64,000 bases of DNA, taken from the NCBI GenBank assembly GCA_016901395.1, contig JAEAMQ010000067.1, forward strand, positions 86,941-150,940, read 5' to 3'. Both the position numbers and the translations under genes were made by a program. The DNA comes from Prevotella sp. (GTDB lineage Bacteria; Bacteroidota; Bacteroidia; Bacteroidales; Bacteroidaceae). Positions 49,112 through 57,273 of the stretch are shown one piece after another (the stretch's first letter is position 1; the number at the start of each line of letters is the position of its first letter). The notes under the pieces were generated by a model. The model did no database searches, was not told the origin of the DNA, and saw only the letters and a list, made by a program, of their open reading frames with translations.

Positions 49112-49872
49112 TAGTCGTCCCTTAAAAACTATATTTCAGCGTGAAGTTTGTAAAATCGAACTTCATGCTGATTTTTTTTATAAGCCACAAAAGAACTCTC
49201 ATAGCTCTTTTGAAGTTATATGCCGCCGCAGCTAATAAGACATTGATAGCATCTCCTTTCACACCTTTATAAAAAAGTTGCGAGATAATCTGTAGGATAA
49301 GTTATATTCTTCTCCTGTACGGTAGAATCTATGAAAGCCGTATCAAAATGGTCTTCATCATCCTTATCCGTATTGACACGGATGCTCTCTGCTAATATTA
49401 TTTCCATACCTTTCTCACCGATACGGTTTCTGAAGTGAACTAAGTCAGATGCGTCACAGGGCTCTTTGGGGGTAAATTCAAGCCCGCCGCAAAAGTATTG
49501 GTAGTAAGCATTCTCACCCCATTGCAAAACCACAGTTTCATCAGATACATTACGTAAATGTTTTAAAATTAAAAGGCCACACATCAAGCGAATAGGATGA
49601 GCGGGACGACCGTTGGTACTGCAATACAAAGGAGAAAAAGCATCATCAAAATTCTGCCAATTAATCTTTTGACTAAGTTGGAAAAGGGGATGTTGATGAT
49701 TAAGCATATCCTCCAAAGAAGAGAATAAAGAGAGCTGTTTAGATGTACGTTTTAACATAAAGATCTGCAAGATATATACTGTAAAGGTACGAAAACTTGC
49801 AGATATAAGCAAATAATTTGCATTATAATTAGCTGAATATCAAATAATTATAAAGCATTTAAGGGGCGACTA
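49112..49872 (-). mobile_element. Internally deleted IS5-like insertion sequence
   Basis: The ends TAGTCGTCCCTTAAA (49112-49126) and TTTAAGGGGCGACTA (49858-49872) are inverted repeats with one mismatch, enclosing 761 bp. Inside is a transposase gene that has lost its middle, so the element is non-autonomous. An intact relative would be roughly twice as long. Confidence 0.8.
49122..49758 (-). pseudogene. IS5-family transposase remnant
   Basis: The N-terminal 163 residues from the ATG at 49758 (MLKRTSKQLSLFSSLEDMLN; GRPAHPIRLMCGLLILKHLR; DLVHFRNRIGEKGMEI) match the DUF772-type start of IS5 transposases. The frame then stops at a T-run near 49267. In another frame from about 49265 to 49122 comes the usual C-terminus (KGVKGDAINVLLAAAAYNFK, ending LKYSF). 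The central catalytic part and frame continuity are lost, so it cannot be active. Confidence 0.82.
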
Positions 49873-49965
49873 CATATTGCTTATTCCCAAAGAAGCCGTG
49901 TATCAATGTACAAAGAACATTCGATACACAGCTCGCTTTATTCTAAATTCGTCGAACTCACGTTA
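49873..49965 (+). mobile_element. Solo end of an IS982-type element
   Basis: About 90 bp ending in AATTCGTCGAACTCACGTTA are a near-exact inverted copy of 50623-50712, the 3' end of the IS982-type element to the right. It contains the last codons of a transposase (KKPCINVQRTFDTQ, reading towards 49965). It directly abuts the IS5-like end at 49872. It and its partner bracket the orphan gene pair at 50027-50622. Confidence 0.8.
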
Positions 49966-50026
49966 TTTTAGGAGTCGGAGTCAAGGCGGAAAATAGGACA
50001 TTTACAACAGAATTCTTGGTTCTAAT

Positions 50027-50535
50027 TTATTTAATTTTCTTAAGACTAATTGTTAAATTTTCTATTGGGAAACAAAAATATTTGGAAGGACGGAACACCC
50101 AATAAACAAATTCTCCATTAATCACTGTATATGGTGAATCTTCATACTCAGAAAGCCTGGGGACGATCTGAATATCTGTTTTTAAGAAAATCAAATTCAA
50201 AAGAGAATCTTCGATATTTTCATTGACCAAAAAGAATTGAGAATCATTAAAGATAATACAACCAAAAGGTTTGTATTCCTTAAAAAATTTTCTGCCAAAT
50301 ATTCCTTCAGTAATAAACATGGAAAACTTATCACCATCTTTACACATGGTTGCCATAAAAGTTTCACCTCTATATTCTGGCTTATCAAGAGTGTTGACAT
50401 GACTTATGGAATCAAAATATCAACTATCTCCGGTACCTTTGCAAAACACAAAGGTACTTTAATGTGTTGTTTAGCATAGCAAGAGTAACTTACAGAAAAA
50501 AGACAGATACAAAATATGATTATTTTATTCTTCAT
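50027..50535 (-). pseudogene. Candidate orphan immunity gene with a frameshift
   Basis: An ATG at 50535 opens a signal or lipoprotein-like start (MKNKIIIFCICLFSVSYSC) that reads to a stop about 43 codons later. The adjacent frame then continues as a coherent protein (SISHVNTLDKPEYRGETFMA ... ENLTISLKKIK) to 50027. Adding one base to the A4 run at 50414-50417 (T4 on the coding strand) joins the two into about 169 residues. The ATG overlaps the stop of the preceding reading frame by 4 bp, as in toxin-immunity pairs. I recognise no family. Its place behind an Rhs tip-like tail suggests an immunity protein. Confidence 0.5.
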
Positions 50536-50622
50536 TCTTTAAATGGTTTAATTTTCGTTGGATCACAATGACCTTTAATCACTACATCAGCAGCCTGAAC
50601 CGGTGTTTTGGCATTATAATTT
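50532..50622 (-). pseudogene. Displaced C-terminal tail, probably of an Rhs-type toxin
   Basis: Thirty residues (NYNAKTPVQAADVVIKGHCD ... IKPFKE) read in frame out of the IS982-type transposase remnant and end at a TGA that overlaps the next ATG by 4 bp. The composition is protein-like and differs from the transposase. It is best explained as the end of a gene interrupted by the element. The toxin identity is inferred from the neighbouring Rhs locus. Confidence 0.4.
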
Positions 50623-51186
50623 AACCTAAGTTCGACGAATTTAGAACAAAGCGACTGTGTATCGAATGTTCTTTGTACATTGATACACGGCTTCTTTGGG
50701 AATAAGCAATATGCAGCAACAGCTCCCAATACATTGACGATGAAATTGTCAAAGCATCTATGTCTGGAGTGTTCTACTTGTGCAATGTTCTTCAGCTCAT
50801 CATTCACCGTCTCAATGATCGCTCTCTTTCTGACAAGAAGTTTGTCAGAAACGCTCATCAACGCACCTTTCATATTGCTTTTCAACTTGGTGATAAACTG
50901 CATTCCGTCGACAAAAAGTTTTTGAAAGAGGTTCTTGCCGAGATACCCCTTGTCACCAACCAGCTTCCCGTATATAAATTCCAAAAACGCTTTGTATTCC
51001 AGAGGCTTACGGTCATCAATATCCCCAGGTGTTATCATGAAGTTGAGAAGCTCTCCTTTCTCATTGCAAATCAGATGTAGCTTGAATCCGAAGAACCAAC
51101 CCATTGAAAACAGCACTACGAAGTTACAACAAATTTCGATAATCACCAAATTTACAGATACTTATAATTCATCGAACTCACGTTAA
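50623..51186 (-). mobile_element. Truncated IS982-type element
   Basis: The right end is CATCGAACTCACGTT (to about 51184) and the left end AAGTTCGACGAATT (from about 50630), an imperfect inverted pair. Between them is the C-terminal part of an IS982-family transposase (GWFFGFKLHLICNEKGELLN; GDKGYLGKNLFQKLFVDG; LVRKRAIIETVNDELKNIAQ; AAYCLFPKKPCINVQRT). The N-terminal half is absent, so this is a deletion derivative. The element sits between the intact candidate immunity gene and the orphan pair. Confidence 0.85.
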
Positions 51187-51297
51187 TTACGCTCCTTCTG
51201 ACTTTGATAGGATCAGAGACGCGAAGGAAGATTCAGATTGGGGTGTGCGTCTGCAGTGGGTAGAGTTCATGTCAAAGTATGAAAACACAGTTTAGCC
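51187..51297 (+). pseudogene. Possible gene remnant cut by the IS982-type element
   Basis: On the plus strand, directly after the IS end, 37 codons read NYAPSDFDRIRDAKEDSDWG ... VEFMSKYENTV and stop. The residue mix looks protein-like, but a frame this short can occur by chance. If real it is the C-terminal scrap of another gene on the opposite strand. Confidence 0.25.
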
Positions 51298-51302
51298 CTA
51301 AT

Positions 51303-51875
51303 TCAATAATCGAACATAGTTCTTCTCCCTGTTCTAAACTTCATATTTTTAGTGGCGACAACGAAACCAAAACACTGATATCCAAATGGTAATTTGGATG
51401 GTTGCTTGAAAACTTCAATGGTGTCATTATCCTTACTTGTGAATTCTATTACCTGGCAAATCGAGTCTTTAGGTTGCTGGTCCCAATATTGTTCTTCAGT
51501 ATCATTAGCTATGTGGGGATAACCGTTGAAAAGACTGATTTTATCTACTTTGAATGTCTGTACATTTTTGTTTACTTTAATTTTAATATTATTATACCAA
51601 CCAAAATAGACATTACCGTTTTCACCTTTATTAGTGATAATGTCAAATGACATGCCTTTTTTAAGAAAAAGAGTCTGTGGATATTTCATGATGCGATCTT
51701 CAATGGCCATAATTCTATCATTGCCTTGGATGGAAGGATCATCATAATCAGAAACGATCATGTTAATCTTACAAAAAGGCATAAGTAAAAAAAGCAGGAG
51801 AAATGCTGCCACTATACCTGTCACTAGTATCATGCAAAGGCTCTGTTTATTATCGATAAAAAAATGTGCTCTCAT
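51303..51875 (-). CDS. Candidate immunity protein for the Rhs toxin, single-pass membrane
   Basis: 190 residues from the ATG at 51875; it overlaps the 3' end of the Rhs gene by 26 bp. An N-terminal transmembrane helix (MILVTGIVAAFLLLFLLMPF) is followed by a beta-rich domain (SFDIITNKGENGNVYFGWYN; FKVDKISLFNGYPHIA) that would face the periplasm. I recognise no family. The overlap and position directly behind a variable Rhs C-terminus are characteristic of cognate immunity genes. AT content is clearly higher than in the housekeeping genes around, which fits acquisition. Confidence 0.55.
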   Translation of the reverse strand: MRAHFFIDNKQSLCMILVTGIVAAFLLLFLLMPFCKINMIVSDYDDPSIQGNDRIMAIEDRIMKYPQTLFLKKGMSFDIITNKGENGNVYFGWYNNIKIKVNKNVQTFKVDKISLFNGYPHIANDTEEQYWDQQPKDSICQVIEFTSKDNDTIEVFKQPSKLPFGYQCFGFVVATKNMKFRTGRRTMFDY

Positions 51876-53106
51876 ATTTAAATCCTTTTGTCCCTGGTTT
51901 ATTGTTACCATTGTAATTGCCATTGATCATTGGCTCTTTACCATTTTTGAAAGTCCGCCATGTACCAAAATTTTTTATATGGTTATTATAGTTGTCTTTG
52001 GCTTCATCGGATATTTCTGTCTCATTATTACTATTTAAAATTCGAAGTTTCCTGTCAGGTGCAATAAAAGTAATATCTTTAAATGCACTAAAGCTTGAAA
52101 GTTTTCTAATTAAGCTACTAGAACCGCATGAATAAAATACAATATGTAGATTGCTCGGATCGATTTTGTCATTCATGAATTTTTTCCAGGTCTTAGAATG
52201 ATGTATAAGAAAAAAATACAACTGTTTTCCATTACTAATAAAATTATTTTGCCATTCCTTAGTCTTGAAATTATATGTTTGGATATTTACCTTTGAGGCA
52301 AAGCGATCCCCTTTGTTATAAATCCCATGTGCTAAAATCATTATTGAATTAGGATCATCGTGAATTGATAAAAATTTTGCTAGTTTCTTTATACGTGCAT
52401 TGCTTAAGGTACCGGTTCCATCTCTAACTTTCATACCATATGGATCATAAGCATTGACAGGATTGTTTCCACAGTACGCATACGGTGATATACTATAATA
52501 TTTCTCCGCCAACGGATCAACCCTGTCCCACACCGGCAGTATAGGGTTGTATTGACGAGCGTCATAGTCATAGGCATTCAGTCCGTGCATGAGGTCAAGC
52601 TCTTTGCCATTGTATTTGTATGGCTGATATTCGGGACTTATTGTGGCCGACGAATCACTATAAGGTGTACCGAATGGGTAGTAGTTGCTGACCTGACAGA
52701 TAGCTCCGCTTTGGCTAACCACTTCCCTGACATTGCCAAGGTGATCTCTGTTATAGAAATAGAAGGCAAATGTATCTATTGGGCCGCCTGCTGGCTTAGC
52801 CTGACAGTATCCTCCTCCAAAAAGATTACGCCGTGGATTGTTGTTGGCATCGTAGTCGATTCTTGCAATACAGCGCGACTGGTCGGACATCAGAGAACCG
52901 TTGCCATTGTAGGCATAGGCACACGAGCCGTTGCCCTTGAAGTCAAGGCTGCCTTCACGGAGAACAGGTGCTGCAGCATCTGTCGTAGCACTCAGCTGAT
53001 TGCCGACATAGCTCATCGACAGGTCGTCGATGACACCGTAGCCGCCTGTCTGCATCAACCCCGTGCGTGTCAGACGTGTCATGTTTCCGTTCATGTCGTA
53101 TTGCAT
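51850..53106 (-). CDS. Rhs repeat-associated core with variable C-terminal domain (5' part frameshifted)
   Basis: 418 residues in this frame. YD-repeat sequence (about 1-130) leads to the Rhs core signature (NYYPFGTPYS, KYNGKELDLMHGLNAYDYDA, PVWDRVDPLAEKYYSISPYA, YCGNNPVNAYDPYGM, to residue 225). The unique domain after it (226-418) has SIMILAHGIYN (His260) and HIVFYSCGSSS (Cys327) followed by ITFIAPD, a pattern like His-Cys dyads of caspase-fold peptidases; this assignment is tentative. The ATG at 53106 is internal: the same protein continues upstream in another frame, so the gene is broken. Such tips are secreted antibacterial toxins in family members. Confidence 0.75.
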   Translation of the reverse strand: MQYDMNGNMTRLTRTGLMQTGGYGVIDDLSMSYVGNQLSATTDAAAPVLREGSLDFKGNGSCAYAYNGNGSLMSDQSRCIARIDYDANNNPRRNLFGGGYCQAKPAGGPIDTFAFYFYNRDHLGNVREVVSQSGAICQVSNYYPFGTPYSDSSATISPEYQPYKYNGKELDLMHGLNAYDYDARQYNPILPVWDRVDPLAEKYYSISPYAYCGNNPVNAYDPYGMKVRDGTGTLSNARIKKLAKFLSIHDDPNSIMILAHGIYNKGDRFASKVNIQTYNFKTKEWQNNFISNGKQLYFFLIHHSKTWKKFMNDKIDPSNLHIVFYSCGSSSLIRKLSSFSAFKDITFIAPDRKLRILNSNNETEISDEAKDNYNNHIKNFGTWRTFKNGKEPMINGNYNGNNKPGTKGFKYESTFFYR

Positions 53107-53501
53107 TGTTTCGTTGTATCTGTCCTCATTGATGGAGAAATCATCCTCCGCATATTTAGCAGCCTTAGGTTCTCGTCCTGCATGAAGACCATCCTGGCAC
53201 CGTAGTCATACCAGTACTGTATAGCCTTACAGCCCGGCAAGATCTTCTTTATGAGCCGTCCTCTACCATCAGAACGATATTCATAGCCGGTTATTGCCTT
53301 TTTGTTCTTTAATTCACAAGATTGGTATATGGGCGGGAGAACGAAGCGCAGCTGACCAAGGTCATTGTAGACAAAATAAGTGTCTGAGTTCTTGTCCCGG
53401 CATTCGAGCACCTTACGTCCATCCATATCTACCCGTTGGCGGAAGTAATAACGAGGATATTTGGGAGAACAAATGAACAAAATATTTCTCCATAATGACA
53501 A
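53091..53501 (-). pseudogene. Upstream piece of the same Rhs gene, truncated and frameshifted
   Basis: Rhs-type YD sequence (DMDGRKVLECRDKNSDTYFV, YNDLGQLRFVLPP, YRSDGRGRLIKKILPG) reads to about 53180. Beyond it the +1-shifted frame continues naturally (REPKAAKYAEDDFSINEDRY, then the core gene), so a one-base indel separates them. The 5' end is lost: instead of several hundred more residues, a 44-bp tandem repeat begins 10 bp upstream of the first ATG at 53501. No signal peptide or promoter is visible, so the locus is probably silent as it stands. Confidence 0.75.
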
Positions 53502-53510
53502 ATTTTAAAT

Positions 53511-53711
53511 CTGTCTTTATGTCTTTCTGTCTGAAAGAATCCCCTTGCTTAATTCCGTCTTTATGTCTTTTTGTCTAAAAAATATACGATTGTATAATTC
53601 TGTCTTTGTGTCTTTTTGTCTAAAAATATACGATTGTATAATTCTGTCTTTGTGTCTTTCTATCTAAAAATATACACTTGTATAATTCTGTCTTTATGTC
53701 TTTCTGTCTAA
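53511..53711. repeat. 44-bp tandem repeat, five copies, at the broken end of the Rhs gene
   Basis: Copies begin at GTCTTT, positions 53513, 53557, 53602, 53646 and 53690 (period 44-45). The consensus is GTCTTTrTGTCTTTyTGTCT followed by AAAAATATACGATTGTATAATTCT-like sequence. The first copy is the most diverged. The array and the leu terminator fill the 53502-53836 gap. Confidence 0.9.
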
Positions 53712-53730
53712 AATTCCATGCGGTTCTGTC

Positions 53731-53767
53731 AAAAAAAACCTCGTCCGGACACTCTGTCCGAACGAGG
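53731..53767 (-). terminator. Intrinsic terminator of the leu operon
   Basis: On the minus strand CCTCGTTCGGACA pairs with TGTCCGGACGAGG over a 3-nt loop (one mismatch), followed by eight T. Confidence 0.92.
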
Positions 53768-53836
53768 CGATATGTTGTTTGTGGCCCTGTCTAAAGCCAG
53801 ACCCATGTCATGGCATGGGCGGGAAGGCGATGGGGA

Positions 53837-54895
53837 TTACTGCGCCACGTAGTTGGTGATCCACTCACCAATCTCCTTGGTGCCGTAGGTCTTGCCGCCC
53901 TCCACCTGAATCTCAGGTGTGCGCACATTGTTTTCCAAGGCAGCATCGCAGGCTTTGCGGATGAGCGCACCCTCCTCGTTGAGTCCGAAATGCTCCAGCA
54001 TCATCGCAGCCGAGAGGATTTGGGCCAGCGGGTTGGCGATGTTCTTGCCGGCAGCCTGAGGCCATGAGCCGTGCACTGGCTCGAAGAGCGGTGTGTGCTC
54101 GCCGAGAGAAGCCGACGGCTGCAGACCCATCGAACCGGTGATGGCGCTCGTCTCGTCGGTGAGGATGTCGCCGAAGGTGTTCTCCGTCACGATGACATCG
54201 AAGAAACGCGGCTCGGTCAACACGCGCATCGAGGCGTTGTCGATAAACATATAGTCCACCGTCACGTCGGGATACTTCGGCTCCATCTCCTGCGCAATCT
54301 GACGCCAGAGGCGTGAGCTGGCCAGCACGTTGGCCTTGTCGACCACCGTGAGGTGCTTGTTGCGACGGAGGGCGAACTCAAATCCTACCTTCAGGATGCG
54401 CTCAATCTCGGGACGATAGTAGATATCGGTGTCGTAGGCCTTGTCGTTGTCCTGGTATTTCTCACCGAAATACATACCGCCTGTAAGCTCGCGAATCACC
54501 ACGAAGTCGGCACCCTTGATGAGTTCTTCCTTCAGCGGAGACTTGTGAAGCAGGCAGTCGAACGTGGCCACGGGGCGCACGTTGGCAAAGAGGCCGAGCT
54601 TCTTGCGCATGGCCAGCAGACCGGTCTCGGGGCGTACTTTCAGTGTGGGGTCGTTGTCAAAACGGGGGTCTCCCACGGCGGCAAAGAGCACGGCATCGGC
54701 ATCCATGCACACTTTGTAGGTCTCGTCGGGGAACGGGTCGCCGACGGCATCGATGGCATGGGCACCACAGAGGGCTTCATGGTAAGTGAACTCGTGATTG
54801 AATTTCTTGGCGATGGCATTCAGCACATTGATGGCCTGAGGCATAATCTCGGGTCCGATACCGTCGCCTGCAAGAACTGCAATATTCAATTTCAT
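53837..54895 (-). CDS. leuB: 3-isopropylmalate dehydrogenase
   Basis: 352 residues. The N-terminal [15 protein letters not shown], the substrate-binding region with [12 protein letters not shown], and the metal/NAD site blocks [20 protein letters not shown] and [20 protein letters not shown] are present. It oxidatively decarboxylates 3-isopropylmalate in leucine synthesis and, in organisms using citramalate, the analogous 3-methylmalate for isoleucine. It is the last gene of the leu operon; 193 bp of T-rich spacer separate it from the LeuA-like gene, and a strong terminator follows. Confidence 0.96.
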   Translation of the reverse strand: MKLNIAVLAGDGIGPEIMPQAINVLNAIAKKFNHEFTYHEALCGAHAIDAVGDPFPDETYKVCMDADAVLFAAVGDPRFDNDPTLKVRPETGLLAMRKKLGLFANVRPVATFDCLLHKSPLKEELIKGADFVVIRELTGGMYFGEKYQDNDKAYDTDIYYRPEIERILKVGFEFALRRNKHLTVVDKANVLASSRLWRQIAQEMEPKYPDVTVDYMFIDNASMRVLTEPRFFDVIVTENTFGDILTDETSAITGSMGLQPSASLGEHTPLFEPVHGSWPQAAGKNIANPLAQILSAAMMLEHFGLNEEGALIRKACDAALENNVRTPEIQVEGGKTYGTKEIGEWITNYVAQ

Positions 54896-55088
54896 AATCT
54901 AATGGGTATTTTTGGTTTTGATGTTTTAATGTGAAAGGGTCGACTGCTGCATCGCAACAGCCCACCAAACGAGTCTTAGAGTAAGGGAATCAGAACATAT
55001 CGCACTGAAAATCAACTAACAGACATTTGGCTATTATTCTTTTATTCTCTTATTCTTTTATTCTGTTTACTCCCTTATTTTATTCTCC

Positions 55089-56639
55089 TCAGTTCTCCGC
55101 CTCAACGATGTTGAGCATCTTGAACGTAGCCTTGATAGCGGCTTCGGTCTGGTCAGCATCAAGTCCGTGGGTGCGGATGATGCGCCCTGTCTGCTCATGC
55201 CAAGTGATGACCGTCTGCACCAGGGCATCGGTGTGGCCGCCGGGGGGGATGGTCACGGTGTAGTTGGCCAGTCGGGGGAACGTGCGGTTGAGGTTGTCCT
55301 TGTAGATTTTGCGCAACGCTTTCACAAAGGCGTCATACTGTCCGTCACCGGTAGCGTCGGCGGTGTAGACCTGTCCGTTGATCGAAATCTTGATGCTCGC
55401 GATGGGTTTCAGTCCGTAAGACGTCGACACCATGTAGCTCAGGAGCTTCACGCGGTCTTCCAAGGTGTCGTGCTTGAGCACGTCGGCCACGATGAAAGGC
55501 AGGTCGTCCTGCGTCACAAACTCCTTGCGGTCGCCGAGTTCCGTGACTCGCTGCGCCACCTTCCGGGTCTGTTCGGGCGTGAGATCCATGCCCAACTCCT
55601 CCAGATTTTTCTCGATATTGGCCTTGCCGGAGTTCTTGCCGAGGGCGTAGGCACGCTTGCGGCCAAAACGCTCAGGCTTCAGTTCGTTGCAATAGAGGTT
55701 GTCCTTGCTGTCGCCGTCGGCATGAACGCCGGCCACCTGGGTAAAGACATTCTCGCCCACGATGGGCTGGTTGGCCGCCAGAATGATGCCGCTGTGGTCT
55801 TCAACGACACGACTGATCATGTTGAGCTGGCTCTCGTCGATATTGGTCTTGACGTGCAACTGGTCGTGAAGAATGGCCTGAACGCTGGCCAGCGGTGCGT
55901 TGCCGCAGCGCTCGCCGAGTCCGTTCACTGTGACATGCACGCCCTTGCAACCACACATCACGGCCGCCAACGTATTGGAAACGGCCAGATCGTAGTCGTT
56001 GTGGGCATGGAAATCGAAGTGCTTGTCGGGGTAATAGCTCAGCATTTTCTGCACATAGTCCATACATTGCAGTGGATTCATGATGCCCAAGGTGTCGGGC
56101 AGCAGGAACCGTTCTATCTGCGTGCCCTTGAGTCCCTCCATCATCTGGTAGACGTAGTCGGGCGAATCTTTCATGCCCGAGCTCCAATCCTCCAGATAAA
56201 GATTGACGCGCATGCCCATCTTCTCGGCATAATCGAGTTCTTCGAGAATGTCGTCGATGTGCTGTTGCGGGGTCTTGTGGAGTTGCTGCGTGCAGTGTTT
56301 GAGCGAACCTTTGGCCAGAAGGTTGATAACCTGGCCGCCGCATTCGCGTATCCAGTCGATGGACTGATGATGGTCTACAAACCCCAACACCTCGATACGG
56401 TCTAAGTATCCCTCGCGCTTGGCAAAGGCACAGATCTTCGAGACGGCGTCTTTCTCACCCTCTGACACGCGTGCCGACGCCACCTCCAGACGGTCTACGT
56501 TGACATCGCGCAGCAGCAAGCGGGCAATCATGAGTTTCTCATGCGGCAGGAAACTCACGCCATTGGTCTGCTCGCCGTCGCGCAGCGTGCAGTCCATGAT
56601 CTCGATGGACGGGTTCAGTTTGCTGGGTATATCCTTCAT
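55089..56639 (-). CDS. Second isopropylmalate synthase homologue, possibly (R)-citramalate synthase
   Basis: 516 residues. The TIM-barrel synthase domain starts IEIMDCTLRDGEQTNGVSFL and has the HxH metal pair in FDFHAHNDYDLAVSNTLAAV and VNGLGERCGNAPLASV. A C-terminal LeuA regulatory-type domain follows (about 385-516, with TADATGDGQYDAFVKALRKI). It is a paralogue of the leuA product at the head of the operon. A second synthase in a leu operon is often the citramalate synthase that feeds isoleucine synthesis through LeuCDB; specificity cannot be proved from sequence. Its start overlaps the leuD stop by one base (TGATG). Confidence 0.85.
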   Translation of the reverse strand: MKDIPSKLNPSIEIMDCTLRDGEQTNGVSFLPHEKLMIARLLLRDVNVDRLEVASARVSEGEKDAVSKICAFAKREGYLDRIEVLGFVDHHQSIDWIRECGGQVINLLAKGSLKHCTQQLHKTPQQHIDDILEELDYAEKMGMRVNLYLEDWSSGMKDSPDYVYQMMEGLKGTQIERFLLPDTLGIMNPLQCMDYVQKMLSYYPDKHFDFHAHNDYDLAVSNTLAAVMCGCKGVHVTVNGLGERCGNAPLASVQAILHDQLHVKTNIDESQLNMISRVVEDHSGIILAANQPIVGENVFTQVAGVHADGDSKDNLYCNELKPERFGRKRAYALGKNSGKANIEKNLEELGMDLTPEQTRKVAQRVTELGDRKEFVTQDDLPFIVADVLKHDTLEDRVKLLSYMVSTSYGLKPIASIKISINGQVYTADATGDGQYDAFVKALRKIYKDNLNRTFPRLANYTVTIPPGGHTDALVQTVITWHEQTGRIIRTHGLDADQTEAAIKATFKMLNIVEAEN

Positions 56640-57229
56640 CAGATGCGTCCCTTCTCGTAGGCCTCTACCTTGTCGCGGTTCTGAACAAGGAAGTCCACGT
56701 CATCAAGGCCATTCATCAGACAATGCTTCTTATAGCCGTTGATGTCAAAATGCTCACTTTTTCCAGTGGCCAGATTGGTCACTGTCTGGTTGGGAAGGTC
56801 CACCTTGACCTCGGTCTTGTGGTCTTTCTCAATGCTCTGGAACAGTTCCTGCAGGAACGGCTCGCTCACTACGACGGGCAACACGAAGTTGTTGAGCTCG
56901 TTGTTCTTGTGGATATCAGCAAAGAAGGAGCTGATGACCACGCGAAATCCGTATCCGGCGATGGCCCAGGCAGCATGCTCACGGCTGGAGCCGGAGCCGA
57001 AATTCTTGCCTGCCACGAGGATAACGCCCGAATAAGACGGGTCGTTGAGCACGAAGTCGGGCTTCGGAGTGCCGTCCTTCTCGTATCTCCAGTCGCGGAA
57101 AAGGTTATCGCCAAAGCCCTGCTTGTCGGTGGCTTTGAGGAAGCGTGCGGGTATAATCTGGTCTGTATCTACATTCTCCAGAGGGAGGGGTATGCAACTT
57201 GATGTGATCGTATCGAATTTCTGTTTCAT
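56639..57229 (-). CDS. leuD: 3-isopropylmalate dehydratase small subunit
   Basis: 196 residues. Blocks ENVDTDQIIPARFLK and GKNFGSGSSREHAAWAI are diagnostic for the swivelling small subunit. It pairs with LeuC to isomerise 2-isopropylmalate to 3-isopropylmalate. It lies 44 bp after leuC and is translationally coupled to the downstream synthase homologue. Confidence 0.96.
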   Translation of the reverse strand: MKQKFDTITSSCIPLPLENVDTDQIIPARFLKATDKQGFGDNLFRDWRYEKDGTPKPDFVLNDPSYSGVILVAGKNFGSGSSREHAAWAIAGYGFRVVISSFFADIHKNNELNNFVLPVVVSEPFLQELFQSIEKDHKTEVKVDLPNQTVTNLATGKSEHFDINGYKKHCLMNGLDDVDFLVQNRDKVEAYEKGRI

Positions 57230-57273
57230 CTTTTCAATGTTTAATCGGTTGAACGCCTGATGCTGGCTTCTCG

